DNA of 64,000 bases from Streptomyces sp. Edi2 (GTDB lineage Bacteria; Actinomycetota; Actinomycetes; Streptomycetales; Streptomycetaceae): contig NZ_JBEJGX010000003.1 in NCBI RefSeq assembly GCF_040253635.1, positions 8,767,501-8,831,500 on the forward strand, written 5' to 3'. The notes beneath the pieces are model-generated. The model saw only the letters and a program-made list of their open reading frames with translations, ran no database searches and had not been told where the DNA came from. Position 1 is the first letter of the stretch. Each line of letters starts with the position of its first letter. The translations under genes and the position numbers were made by a program. This document shows, piece after piece, positions 35,489 to 43,611 of the stretch.

Positions 35489-36661
35489 ATGGACTTCCGT
35501 CTCACCACCCGCCAGGCGGACCTCAAGCGCACCGCGTGCGAGCTCACCGAGACCCTCACCGCGTACGAAACCGACTGCGAGGAGAACAACGGTCTGACGG
35601 CGCAGGACCACGCCGCCATCCGCGATGCCGTCCTCGCCTCCGGTCTGCAGGCCGTCAACATGCCCCGCGAGTGGGGCGGCGCCGGGCTGACCATCCTGGA
35701 ACAGGCCATCGTCCAGGAGGAGTTGGGGCAGCTCACCGGCGCCCTGTGGGACACCGTCTGGCGCCCCGCCAACGCCCTGCGCTTCTGCACCCCCGCCCAG
35801 CGCGAGCGCTACCTCGAACCGGTCATCCGCGGCGAGCGCCGCGACTGCTACGCGGTGACCGAGCCCGGGGCCGGCTCCGACCCGCAGAACCTGGCGACCA
35901 CCGCGACGCGGACCGCCGACGGCTGGACACTGAACGGCGAGAAGTGGTTCGTGACCGTCGGCGACCACGCCGACTTCATGATCGTCCTCGCCGCGGCGGG
36001 CCCGGACCGGGAACCGACGCTCTTCCTCGTCGACAAGGACACCCCCGGCATCGAGATGACCCGGGTGCCGCGCTTCATGCACACCTTCGTCTACGAGCAC
36101 CCCGAGTTCACCTTCACCGAGGTGCACGTCCCCGAGGACGCCGTGCTCGGTGGCGTCGGCAAGGGCTATGACATCACCCGGTCCTGGTTCACCGAGGAGC
36201 GGCTGATGATCGCGGCCCGGACGACGGGGGCCGCCGAGCGGGCGCTGCGGCTGGCCAGGGACTGGGCGGTGGAGCGCCAGCAGTTCGGGTCGCCGATCGC
36301 CGACTTCCAGCTGGTGCAGGGGATGCTGGCGGACTGCGCGGTCGATATCGCGGTCAACCGTGCCTATGCGCACCAGGTCGCCTGGGAGGTGGACGAGGGC
36401 ACCGTCGACCGCAAGACCCTGCACGCCAAGGCGGCGATCGCCAAGCTCGCGGCGAGCGAGGCGGCGGGCCGGGTCATCGACCGCTGTGTGCAGATTTTCG
36501 GCGGCCGTGGCTACGACCGCTCGTACCCGGTGGAGCGCCTGTACCGGGAGCTGCGGGTGGACCGGATCTGGGAGGGCACCTCCGAGATCCAGCGCCTGAT
36601 CATCGCCGGCGAACTGGTCAAGCGCGGCACGGGCGTCCTGCAGCTGCCCACCGCCTCCTGA
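35489..36661 (+). CDS. Acyl-CoA dehydrogenase 2, tandem paralogue
   Basis: A 390-aa flavoprotein of the same family as the preceding gene, with AVTEPGAGSDPQNL, NGEKWFVTVGD and the catalytic Glu in IWEGTSEIQR (about 362). The N-terminal 250 residues are clearly diverged (different substrate-pocket residues, e.g. TAYETDCEENNGL against LFPYEQQAEEAGG), while the last 150 residues are nearly identical at DNA level. A recent conversion tract is likely. The GGACTGAC before the ATG offers a weak ribosome site. Substrate may differ from that of paralogue 1 in acyl-chain length or branching. Confidence 0.92.
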   Translation: MDFRLTTRQADLKRTACELTETLTAYETDCEENNGLTAQDHAAIRDAVLASGLQAVNMPREWGGAGLTILEQAIVQEELGQLTGALWDTVWRPANALRFCTPAQRERYLEPVIRGERRDCYAVTEPGAGSDPQNLATTATRTADGWTLNGEKWFVTVGDHADFMIVLAAAGPDREPTLFLVDKDTPGIEMTRVPRFMHTFVYEHPEFTFTEVHVPEDAVLGGVGKGYDITRSWFTEERLMIAARTTGAAERALRLARDWAVERQQFGSPIADFQLVQGMLADCAVDIAVNRAYAHQVAWEVDEGTVDRKTLHAKAAIAKLAASEAAGRVIDRCVQIFGGRGYDRSYPVERLYRELRVDRIWEGTSEIQRLIIAGELVKRGTGVLQLPTAS

Positions 36662-36788
36662 CCCCGGCCGGGTACCCCGCCCACCGGGCGGGGTACCCGG
36701 CCCGGCCCCCCGCTGTAATCCGCCCGGCACCACCCACTCGCCGGGCGGGGCCCGCGAAACGTCCCGGAACACCGGCCGAGGAGGAGCG

Positions 36789-37655
36789 ATGTCCGAGAGT
36801 GCAGTCGACAGAATCGGGGTCGTGGGCTGCGGCCTGATGGGCTCCGGCATCGCCGAGGTGTGTGCCCGTGCGGGCCGGGAGGTGTGTGTCGTCGAGACCG
36901 GACCGGCCGCAGCGGACGCCGGGCTCCGCCGGATCACCGGCTCCCTGGAACGTGCCACGGCCGCCGGCAAACTCTCCGACCGGGACCGGGACTCCGCGCT
37001 CGCCAGGATCACGGTGACCACCGACCTGGCCGCGCTGGCCGACCGCGATCTGGTCGTCGAGGCCGTCGCCGAGGACGAGAGCGCCAAGCTGGCCGTCTTC
37101 ACCCGGCTCGACGAGGTGGTCCGGAGCCCGGACGCGATCCTGGCGACCAACACCTCGTCCCTCCCCGTCATCCGCCTCGCCGCCGCCACCGCACGGCCCC
37201 AGCAGGTCATCGGCCTGCACTTCTTCAACCCCGTGCCGGTGCTGCCGCTCGTCGAGCTGGTGCCCTCCCTGCTGACCGGTGACGACACCACCCGCAGGAC
37301 ACACGCCTTCGCCGCCGACGTACTGGGCAAGGAGGTCGTGCACGCCGCGGACCGTGCCGGTTTCATCGTCAACGCCCTGCTCGTCCCCTACCTGCTGGAC
37401 GCGGTGCGGATGGTCGAGTCCGGCGCGGCCTCGGCGGGTGACATCGACCGCGGGATGCGGCTGGGCTGCGCCCACCCGCTGGGGCCGCTCGCGCTGGCCG
37501 ACCTGATCGGCCTCGACACGACACGGGCGATCGCCGAATCGCTCTACGAGGAGTTCCGTGAACCGCGCTACGCGCCTCCGCCGCTGCTGGCCCGGATGGT
37601 GGAGGCGGGCCTGCTCGGCCGCAAGTCGGGCCGGGGCTTCCACCCCTACCGATGA
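36789..37655 (+). CDS. 3-hydroxyacyl-CoA dehydrogenase
   Basis: A 288-aa NAD-dependent enzyme: Rossmann motif GVVGCGLMGSGIAEV (about residues 10-24), catalytic His in GLHFFNPVPVLPLVE, and the C-terminal dimer domain with GCAHPLGPLALADLIGL and the PPLLARMVEAGLLGRKSGRGF end. Length fits the 3-hydroxybutyryl-CoA dehydrogenase subfamily (PaaH/FadB2). GAGGAGCG lies directly upstream. Oxidises the 3-hydroxy intermediate after the acyl-CoA dehydrogenase and a hydratase encoded elsewhere. The stop is 105 bp before the chosen TetR start. Confidence 0.92.
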   Translation: MSESAVDRIGVVGCGLMGSGIAEVCARAGREVCVVETGPAAADAGLRRITGSLERATAAGKLSDRDRDSALARITVTTDLAALADRDLVVEAVAEDESAKLAVFTRLDEVVRSPDAILATNTSSLPVIRLAAATARPQQVIGLHFFNPVPVLPLVELVPSLLTGDDTTRRTHAFAADVLGKEVVHAADRAGFIVNALLVPYLLDAVRMVESGAASAGDIDRGMRLGCAHPLGPLALADLIGLDTTRAIAESLYEEFREPRYAPPPLLARMVEAGLLGRKSGRGFHPYR

Positions 37656-37759
37656 ACCCGGCATGCGACGGACGGCCGAAGGCGGTGATGCGGGAAGATG
37701 GACGGGACGGGCCCGCAGAGCCCGCCGAGGACACCGACACCGACCCGGGGGGCACTCAC

Positions 37760-38371
37760 GTGGCCAAGGCTGAACGCACTCTCGAAACGCGGGAACGGAT
37801 CCTGTCCGCCGCGTGCGAAGTGATCGCCGAGGTCGGCTTCGAGAAGATCCGGATGCGGATGGTCGCGGAACACGCCGGCGTGTCCACCGCCCTGCTCCAC
37901 TACCACTTCGAGAACCGTGAGCGGCTGTTCGCCGAGGCGATGACCCACTCCTTCGCGCAGACCGGCACGGAGCTCGAACGGGACGCCGACACGGTGCCCG
38001 CCTCCGTGGTCCTGGCCCGCATCCTGCACAACATGCTGCCCACGGATCCCGAGCTGCGACAGGACTGGCGGCTGTGGCAGGAGCTGTGGGTGCGGGCCCT
38101 GCGCGACGAGACCGCCCGGCATTTCGCCGTCGACCTGTACGACCAGCTGCACACCTGGATCGGCGAGGCCATCCGGCGGGGCATCGCGTCGGGCGAGTTC
38201 GCCGACTGTGATGTGGAGGCGGCCAGCACACTGCTGGTCGCCCTGAGCGACGGGTTCGGCATCCGGCTGATGCTGGGCGATCCCCGGACCGACCTCGCCC
38301 GTGCCCAAGCGGCCATCTGGCGGGCGGTCGCGGGGACGCTCGGCGTGCCCGACGCCTTCCCCGACATCTGA
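37760..38371 (+). CDS. TetR-family repressor
   Basis: A 203-aa regulator from the GTG at 37760 (VAKAERTLETRERILSAA), with a G-rich ribosome site. In-frame ATGs at 37688 and 37652 would add a low-complexity head and overlap the previous gene. N-terminal helix-turn-helix: FEKIRMRMVAEHAGVSTALLHYHFENRERLF. C-terminal ligand/dimer domain rich in helices (LWQELWVRALRDE). It closes the acyl-CoA operon and is the likely repressor of the two TGACTAATTGG boxes in the Rieske/NuoF spacer. The inducer would then be an acyl-CoA or the amine; neither is shown by the sequence. Confidence 0.88.
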   Translation: MAKAERTLETRERILSAACEVIAEVGFEKIRMRMVAEHAGVSTALLHYHFENRERLFAEAMTHSFAQTGTELERDADTVPASVVLARILHNMLPTDPELRQDWRLWQELWVRALRDETARHFAVDLYDQLHTWIGEAIRRGIASGEFADCDVEAASTLLVALSDGFGIRLMLGDPRTDLARAQAAIWRAVAGTLGVPDAFPDI

Positions 38372-38436
38372 TCTCTTCCCCGGGCAGGCCGCCGCGGTCG
38401 GACGGCCGCCCGGCCGAGGCGGCCGAGGACAACGGT

Positions 38437-38466
38437 CCCGCCGGGAGACCCGGCTCCCGGCGCGGG
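38437..38466. terminator. Hairpin between TetR and the convergent PLP enzyme gene
   Basis: GCCGGGAG (38440-38447) pairs with CTCCCGGC (38454-38461), with a 6-nt loop ACCCGG and partly complementary CCC/GGG flanks. It sits between two convergent stops. Confidence 0.7.
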
Positions 38467-38514
38467 GCGGCTCAGGCGTTCCCCCTGCCCCGGTCGGCGT
38501 CCGCCCCGCCGTGC

Positions 38515-39516
38515 TCACTCGTGGATCGGAAGGACCGTGAGCGCTTCCTGGCACCGGGTGACGGCATCGCCGTGGCCGAACAGACCGGGCAGCCCGCCGG
38601 AGTGCAGCAGGACGGTGCGCCGCCCGGGTGCCACGCTTTCGTCCCGCACCGCCGCCCGCAGTCCGGCCAGCGCACGCCCGGTGTAGACGGGGTCGAGCGC
38701 GATGCCCTCCGTACGGCCCGCCAGTGTCAGGGCGTCCATCGAGTCCTCGGTCAACGTGCTGTAACCGGCGCCGACTTGATCACGCCGCAGGTGCAGGGCC
38801 TCCGGTGCGTGGACGGTGCCGGACAGCGCGGTGACCAGGCTGGTGACCGTGCCCGCCGGGTCACGCACCGCGCCGCAGTCGACGCCCAGCACCTTTTCGG
38901 GGCCGAGGGTGTCCACCAGGCCGGCCATCGTGCCCCCGGAGCCCAGGGCGACGACGACGGTGTCCAAATCGGGGGCCTGGGCCAGGAGTTCACGCCCGCA
39001 CTCGGCATAGCCGTACGCGCCCAGCGGGCTGGAGCCGCCCAGCGGAATCACCGCCGGAACGGCCCCCCGCTCCCGGAGCCGCCGCGCCACTTCCTCCGCC
39101 GCGGCCGCGAGCCGGTCGCCGCCCACCTCCCCGGCCCAGACGACGGTGGCCCCGAAGAGGCCGTCGAGGACGAGGTTCCCGGAGGCCGAGGAGCCGTCCG
39201 CGCCGGCCAGCACCAGGACCACATCGAGCCCGAGCCGCGCGCCGGCGGCCGCGGTCAGCCGGGCGTGGTTGCTCTGTGCGGCGCCGGTCGTCACCAGGGT
39301 CGTGGCGCCCTCGGCGAGCGCCGCACCGCAGATCCACTCCAGTTTGCGGACCTTGTTCCCGCCGCCACCGAGACCGGTGAGGTCATCGCGCTTGATCCAG
39401 AGGTCGTCCGCCCCGAGGCCGAGCGCGCGGGCCAGCCGCGGCGCCGGCTCCAGCGGGGTCGGCCAGGTCGCGAGCGCTGCCCGCCGGGGGGTGCCGTGGT
39501 CCGAACTCATCGTCAT
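38515..39516 (-). CDS. PLP enzyme, D-cysteine desulfhydrase/ACC deaminase family
   Basis: A 333-aa fold-type II PLP enzyme. The Schiff-base lysine is Lys55 in GGGGNKVRKLEW and the phosphate-binding loop is in ALGSGGTMAGL. The QSNHARLTAAA segment follows the cofactor site. The family includes D-cysteine desulfhydrase, ACC deaminase and L-cysteate sulpho-lyase. I cannot separate these here because specificity residues differ in only a few positions. Co-transcribed downstream of a GntR-type regulator. A nitrilase and an amino-acid permease are divergently expressed, suggesting use of an amino-acid-like compound as a nitrogen or sulfur source. Confidence 0.85.
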   Translation of the reverse strand: MTMSSDHGTPRRAALATWPTPLEPAPRLARALGLGADDLWIKRDDLTGLGGGGNKVRKLEWICGAALAEGATTLVTTGAAQSNHARLTAAAGARLGLDVVLVLAGADGSSASGNLVLDGLFGATVVWAGEVGGDRLAAAAEEVARRLRERGAVPAVIPLGGSSPLGAYGYAECGRELLAQAPDLDTVVVALGSGGTMAGLVDTLGPEKVLGVDCGAVRDPAGTVTSLVTALSGTVHAPEALHLRRDQVGAGYSTLTEDSMDALTLAGRTEGIALDPVYTGRALAGLRAAVRDESVAPGRRTVLLHSGGLPGLFGHGDAVTRCQEALTVLPIHE

Positions 39517-39587
39517 GCCCTTCCGTCTTTCCTGCGGTGCCGGTTCGCCGGCCAGGGTGCCATGCCGTACCCGGCGCCGGACCCCGC

Positions 39588-40442
39588 TCAGCCGGCGGCC
39601 GCCCCGCCGGCCTTCGCCCCGCCGGCCCCGGCGGCCTCCGCCCCGGCGTCGTCCATCAGGCCCACGAACATCGTCCGGTGCAGCCGGCCGACATGCTGCC
39701 GGGCGACCTCGGCGGCGGCCACCGGGTCACCGCGGCGCAGGGCGTCGACCAGGGCGCGGTGCTCGCAGTTGGACCGCCGGAGGATGTCCAGCGGATACGG
39801 CAGGTAGTAGCGGTAGAGGTCCCGCAGCACCGCGCCGTACGGTGCGGCGGCGAAGGCGACGCCGGTGGCCTCCGCCACCGCCAGGTGGAAGCGCTCGTCG
39901 TGGCCGCGGAACTCGGTCCAGCTGCCGGCCTCGTCCATCGCGCCGACCAGCCGGTCGAGGGCATCGAGGGCGGCCCCGTCGGCGTGCAGCGCGGCCAGAT
40001 GGGCGACCCCGCATTCGAGGACGAGCCGGTGGTCGATCAGCCGGTGGACCTCGGCCGCTGCCGCGCGGTAGGCCGCGGCCTCGGTGACGGTCCCCTTCGC
40101 GGGCCGCTCGGCGACCAGGGTGCCGCCGGTCCGTCCGCGCCGGCGCTCCAGTACACCGTCGGTGTGCAGCGAGGCGAGCGCGCGGCGGACGGTGATGTCC
40201 CCGACGCCCAGCGCGGCGGCGATCTCGTCGGTCGGCGGAAGGCGCTCACCGGGGGCCAGCAGGCCGAGCTCGACGGCGAGGGCGATACGGGCCCGCACCG
40301 TGTCCAGGGCGGAGAGTCGCTGAATGCCGCCCAGCGGCGGGGCGTTCAGGCCCCGCATGGCCTCGGGCTCCGTGGCCTCGGGCTCCGTGGCCTCGGGCTC
40401 CGTGGCCCCGGGCTCCGTGGCGTCGGGAAGGTGTCCGGGCAT
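39588..40442 (-). CDS. GntR-family regulator (FadR/FCD type)
   Basis: A 284-aa regulator. An unusual N-terminal tail built of four (ATEPE)-like units precedes the DNA-binding domain (LSALDTVRARIALAV, DEIAAALGVGDITVRRALASL, with the winged RRRGRTGGTLV). The C-terminal FCD domain has a metal-binding set D/H/H (FRGHDERFHLAVAEATG, NCEHRALVDAL, ARQHVGRLHRT). An alternative start at 40361 (MRGLNAPPLGG) would drop the repeat tail. Upstream lies a perfect palindrome (40460-40474) that it probably binds, controlling itself, the PLP enzyme and the divergent nitrilase-permease pair. Confidence 0.88.
   Translation of the reverse strand: MPGHLPDATEPGATEPEATEPEATEPEAMRGLNAPPLGGIQRLSALDTVRARIALAVELGLLAPGERLPPTDEIAAALGVGDITVRRALASLHTDGVLERRRGRTGGTLVAERPAKGTVTEAAAYRAAAAEVHRLIDHRLVLECGVAHLAALHADGAALDALDRLVGAMDEAGSWTEFRGHDERFHLAVAEATGVAFAAAPYGAVLRDLYRYYLPYPLDILRRSNCEHRALVDALRRGDPVAAAEVARQHVGRLHRTMFVGLMDDAGAEAAGAGGAKAGGAAAG
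40360..40419 (-). repeat. 15-bp tandem repeat in the GntR N-terminus
   Basis: Four 15-bp units on the plus strand at 40360-40374, 40375-40389, 40390-40404 and 40405-40419 (GCCTCGGGCTCCGTG; the fourth differs by one base). On the coding strand they give repeated ATEPE residues. Recently expanded and outside the folded domains. Confidence 0.9.
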
Positions 40443-40459
40443 GGCTCAGCCTAACAAAT

Positions 40460-40474
40460 ATCTCATGATGAGAT
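40460..40474. promoter_or_regulatory. Perfect 15-bp palindrome, probable GntR operator
   Basis: ATCTCATGATGAGAT, a 7-1-7 perfect inverted repeat, lies 18 bp upstream of the GntR start. It is followed by a second symmetrical element CTCTTGAATAAGAG (40475-40488, stem of 5). The whole 40445-40500 stretch is AT-rich and should hold the divergent promoters of GntR and nitrilase. Confidence 0.8.
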
Positions 40475-40595
40475 CTCTTGAATAAGAGCTCATCTTGCTC
40501 TAATTTCATCCGGGTCGCGCCGCCGCCCGGCGGCCCGTCGTCCGACACCCCCGCCGACGCCCCCGTCCGGCCCCTGAGAACGCAGGTGAGGCCCC

Positions 40596-41495
40596 ATGTC
40601 CCGACCCCTGCCCGTAGCCCTCGTCCAGGCGCCGCCCCGCCCGGCCACGGCACCCCTGTCCGGCTTCGCCGAGGAGGTCGGGGAGCTGATCGCCCGCTTC
40701 CCGCAGACCCGGCTCGTGGTGTACCCCGAGCTGCATCTGTGCGGGGTGACCGGCTCCGCCGACGCGTCCGAGGACCAACTACGGGCGGCGGCCGAACCGC
40801 TGGACGGCCCCCGTGCGCGGCAGCTCGCCGAGCTCGCCGGTGACCTCGGCATCTGGCTGGTACCCGGCAGCGTCTGCGAACAGGGGCCGGCCGGCGAACT
40901 GTTCAACACGGCGCTGGCGTTCTCGCCCGAGGGCCGTCCTGCCGCCTCCTACCGCAAGATCTTCCCGTGGCGGCCGCACGAGCCCTATGTCCCCGGGGAC
41001 CGCTTCGTCGTCCTCGACCTGCCGGGCACCGGCCGGGTCGGCTTCTCGATCTGCTACGACGCCTGGTTCCCCGAAGTGGCCCGCCACCTCGCCTGGATGG
41101 GTGCCGAGGTGATCGTCAACCCCGTCATGACCACCACCGCCGACCGCGCGCAGGAGCTGGTGCTCGCCCGCGCCAACGCCATCGTGAACCAGGTGTTCGT
41201 GCTCAGCGTCAACACCGCCGGCCCCACCGGCACCGGCCGCAGCCTCGTCGTCGACCCCGAAGGCCGGGTCCGCACCGAGGCCTCCGGCGAAGGCCCCGCC
41301 GTCCTCACCGACGTGCTGGACCTCGACGACGTCACCCGGGTACGGGAATTCGGCACGGCAGGCCTCAACCGCATGTGGGACCAGTTCACCGACGCCGACG
41401 CTCCGCTGGAACTCCCGCTCTACGACGGACGCATCGACCCAAGCCGCTGGCGGCCCGCCGGACCCGCCCCGTTTCCTCCCGGCACGGGCGGCTGA
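40596..41495 (+). CDS. Carbon-nitrogen hydrolase (nitrilase superfamily)
   Basis: A 299-aa enzyme with the catalytic triad Glu45 (YPELHL), Lys121 (YRKIFPW) and Cys153 (ICYDAWFPE). Length and the ICYDAWFPE nucleophile region fit amidase-type branches (omega-amidase, N-carbamoyl-amine or aliphatic amidase) rather than true nitrilases; the sequence does not settle the substrate. AGGTGAGG precedes the ATG. The first gene of a two-gene unit with an APC permease, divergent from GntR. It would hydrolyse an amide or carbamoyl compound taken up by the permease. Confidence 0.88.
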   Translation: MSRPLPVALVQAPPRPATAPLSGFAEEVGELIARFPQTRLVVYPELHLCGVTGSADASEDQLRAAAEPLDGPRARQLAELAGDLGIWLVPGSVCEQGPAGELFNTALAFSPEGRPAASYRKIFPWRPHEPYVPGDRFVVLDLPGTGRVGFSICYDAWFPEVARHLAWMGAEVIVNPVMTTTADRAQELVLARANAIVNQVFVLSVNTAGPTGTGRSLVVDPEGRVRTEASGEGPAVLTDVLDLDDVTRVREFGTAGLNRMWDQFTDADAPLELPLYDGRIDPSRWRPAGPAPFPPGTGG

Positions 41496-41545
41496 CCCCC
41501 CGACCCGCCCCTCCCCGTACCACGGCACATCCCCCGGAACCACCC

Positions 41546-42904
41546 ATGGACCCCTCCCCGCACACGCTCGCCCGCACCCTCACCCTCAAGTCCGTCGTCC
41601 TGTTCGGGCTCGCGTACATGACCCCGCTGATCGTCCTGGGGACCTTCGGCGTCGTGGCCGGCACCACCGGGGGCGCCGTCCCTACGGCGTACCTCCTCGC
41701 CCTGTGCGCCATGCTGTTCACCGCGCACAGCTACGGGAAGATGGCGGCCGCCCACCCGGTCGCGGGCTCGGCGTACACCTATGTCAGGGAAGCCATCGAC
41801 GGACGCGTCGGCTTCCTCGTCGGCTGGGCGACGCTGCTGGACTACTTCTTCCTGCCCATGGTCATCTGGCTCATCGGCGGCGCCTACCTGCAGGCCCAGT
41901 TCCCCGGCGTCCCGTTCTGGGTGTGGATCCTCGGCTTCATCGTGCTGACCACGGCGCTGAACATCCGGGGCATCAAAACCGCGGAACGCGTCAACGACCT
42001 GCTGATGCTCTTCCAGTTCCTGGTGATCGCCTTCTTCGTGCTGCTGTCCCTGCGGCACGTGGTCCAGCTCGGCGGAGCGGGCGCGCTCGCCGACGCCACA
42101 CCCTTCGCCAACCACGCCACCACCCTGGCCGGCATCTCGGCCGGCGCCGCCATCGCGGCCTACTCCTTTCTCGGCTTCGACGCGGTCACCACCCTCACCG
42201 AGGAGACCATCGAGCCGGAACGGACCATGCCGCGCGCCATCCTCCTCGTCGCGCTCATCGGCGGCGGGATCTTCGTCGCGGTGGCCTATGCGACCCAACT
42301 CGTCCACCCGGGCAGCGTGTTCACCGATGCCGACTCCGCGGCCTTCGAGATCGCCCGGGGCATCGGCGGGGACGTCTTCGCGTCCGTCTTCCTCGCCGGG
42401 CTGGTCGTCGCCCAGTTCGCCTCCGGCATCTCGGCCCAGGCCAGCACCTCCCGGCTGCTGCTCGCCATGGGCCGCGACTCGGTCCTCCCGCGCAAGACCT
42501 TCGGGTGGATCCACCCCCGGCTGCGCACCCCCGTCTTCAACATCCTGCTCACCGGCGCCGTCGGCCTCATCGCCCTGCGCATGAACGTGACCACCTCCAC
42601 GTCCTTCATCAACTTCGGCGCCTTCACCGCCTTCACCTTCGTCAACCTCAGCGTCCTCGCCACCTACCTCCGCCGCCGCCGGGCCGGCGACCGCCCCCGC
42701 GTCCTGCCCTATGCGGTCGCCCCGGTGATCGGCGCCGCGGTCGACATCTGGCTACTGGTCCACCTCGACACCAAGGCCCAACTCCTGGGCCTGGCCTGGC
42801 TGGTGATCGGCATCGCCTACCTCGCCCACCTCACGAAGGGCTTCCGCAGGCCCCCGCCGAAGATGGACCTCACCGAGGACTCGCGTGCTGCCGCGATCAC
42901 CTAG
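41546..42904 (+). CDS. APC-superfamily amino-acid/polyamine permease
   Basis: A 452-aa, 12-helix permease starting MDPSPHTLARTLTLKS. The family's helix-1 unwound motif is LAYMTPLIVLGTFGVVAGTT, and the HPVAGSAYTYV segment in helix 3 is typical of the amino-acid transporter family. A conserved SFLGFDAVTTLTEETIEPERTMPRAI follows in the middle. Likely imports an amino acid or amine that is then used by the nitrilase. The ribosome site is weak (CGGAA). A strong bidirectional terminator follows. Confidence 0.9.
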   Translation: MDPSPHTLARTLTLKSVVLFGLAYMTPLIVLGTFGVVAGTTGGAVPTAYLLALCAMLFTAHSYGKMAAAHPVAGSAYTYVREAIDGRVGFLVGWATLLDYFFLPMVIWLIGGAYLQAQFPGVPFWVWILGFIVLTTALNIRGIKTAERVNDLLMLFQFLVIAFFVLLSLRHVVQLGGAGALADATPFANHATTLAGISAGAAIAAYSFLGFDAVTTLTEETIEPERTMPRAILLVALIGGGIFVAVAYATQLVHPGSVFTDADSAAFEIARGIGGDVFASVFLAGLVVAQFASGISAQASTSRLLLAMGRDSVLPRKTFGWIHPRLRTPVFNILLTGAVGLIALRMNVTTSTSFINFGAFTAFTFVNLSVLATYLRRRRAGDRPRVLPYAVAPVIGAAVDIWLLVHLDTKAQLLGLAWLVIGIAYLAHLTKGFRRPPPKMDLTEDSRAAAIT

Positions 42905-42925
42905 TCAGGGGAGACACCCCTTAGA

Positions 42926-42971
42926 GCCCGTGGCCCGGAGTGCCGTCGCGGCGGCACTCCGGGCCACGGGC
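42926..42971. terminator. 20-bp perfect-stem terminator, bidirectional
   Basis: GCCCGTGGCCCGGAGTGCCG (42926-42945) pairs without mismatch with 42952-42971, leaving a 6-nt loop TCGCGG. It stops both the permease (plus) and the PPOX gene (minus). Confidence 0.95.
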
Positions 42972-42984
42972 CGCAGTATCCGCC

Positions 42985-43377
42985 TCAGCCCGTGCCGCTG
43001 ATGCTCTCCGGTGCGATGACGAAGAGCACCCGCTCCTCGTTGCGGCCCCCGTACCAGGGGTAGGGCGTGCCGAGGTACTTCTGGGCGAGCTGTTCGATGT
43101 GCTCGACGGCGCCCTCGGTCGTGGTCTCGACCACTCGGCCGCGCACCTGGAAGTAGCGCGCGGGGTGGTCCGGGTCGCAGACGGCGACGGCCACACGGGG
43201 GTCGCGGGCGATGTTGCGGGTCTTCACATGGCTCCGGACGCTGTTGATCAGCACATGGGTGCCGTCGGTGTCGACCCAGGTCTGGGTCACCTGCGGGGAG
43301 CCGTCGGGCATCGAGGTGGCCAGAAAGCAGGTGCTCGGCCGGCGGAGCAGCGCGAGCAGTTCAGGGGAAAGGTGCAC
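42985..43377 (-). CDS. PPOX-class (F420-dependent type) flavin/deazaflavin oxidoreductase
   Basis: A 130-aa split-barrel protein from the GTG at 43377 (VHLSPELLALLRRPSTCFLATSMPDG), preceded by GGGAG. Family signature segments: FLATSMPDGSPQVTQTWVD and RNIARDPRVAVAVCDPDHPARYFQVRG. Actinobacterial members reduce unsaturated or quinone-like compounds with F420H2 or bind FMN; function cannot be fixed. The frame extends upstream 53 codons of improbable sequence. Divergent from the MarR-regulator gene with a 234-bp shared spacer that contains the MarR box. Confidence 0.85.
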   Translation of the reverse strand: MHLSPELLALLRRPSTCFLATSMPDGSPQVTQTWVDTDGTHVLINSVRSHVKTRNIARDPRVAVAVCDPDHPARYFQVRGRVVETTTEGAVEHIEQLAQKYLGTPYPWYGGRNEERVLFVIAPESISGTG

Positions 43378-43548
43378 AGCGGTCTCCCGGCCGGTCGGAT
43401 GGGGCGAAGGGCTGTCCGGTCTGCCGGCCCGCCGGACGTACCTTCTCACCCCCACCCCCTCTCCCGTGCTCCCCACCCCTCTCCCATGGGTCCACCTCCT
43501 CGCCCACAGACAGGTGTCGGGGTGCGAAGCATTCACTTCCAGCCGCTA

Positions 43549-43567
43549 TGCTTGCTGGATACAAGCA
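43549..43567. promoter_or_regulatory. Likely MarR operator
   Basis: TGCTTG (43549-43554), a 7-bp spacer and CAAGCA (43562-43567), a perfect 6-bp inverted repeat inside the AT-rich promoter region 45 bp before the MarR start. The size and symmetry are those of MarR-type boxes; autoregulation of the MarR-pump operon is expected. Confidence 0.7.
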
Positions 43568-43611
43568 ATGCATTCAGCGGATCGACCGCTTCACCGCGAA
43601 GGATCACGACG

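Noticed and set aside
34248..36661. Heterotetrameric acyl-CoA dehydrogenase pair with one inactive subunit
   Set aside because: Both proteins keep the catalytic Glu in IWEGTSEIQR, unlike the steroid-type pairs.
40596..41495. True nitrilase or N-carbamoylputrescine amidase
   Set aside because: The E-K-C triad is present but substrate-defining residues cannot be assigned; only the superfamily is claimed.
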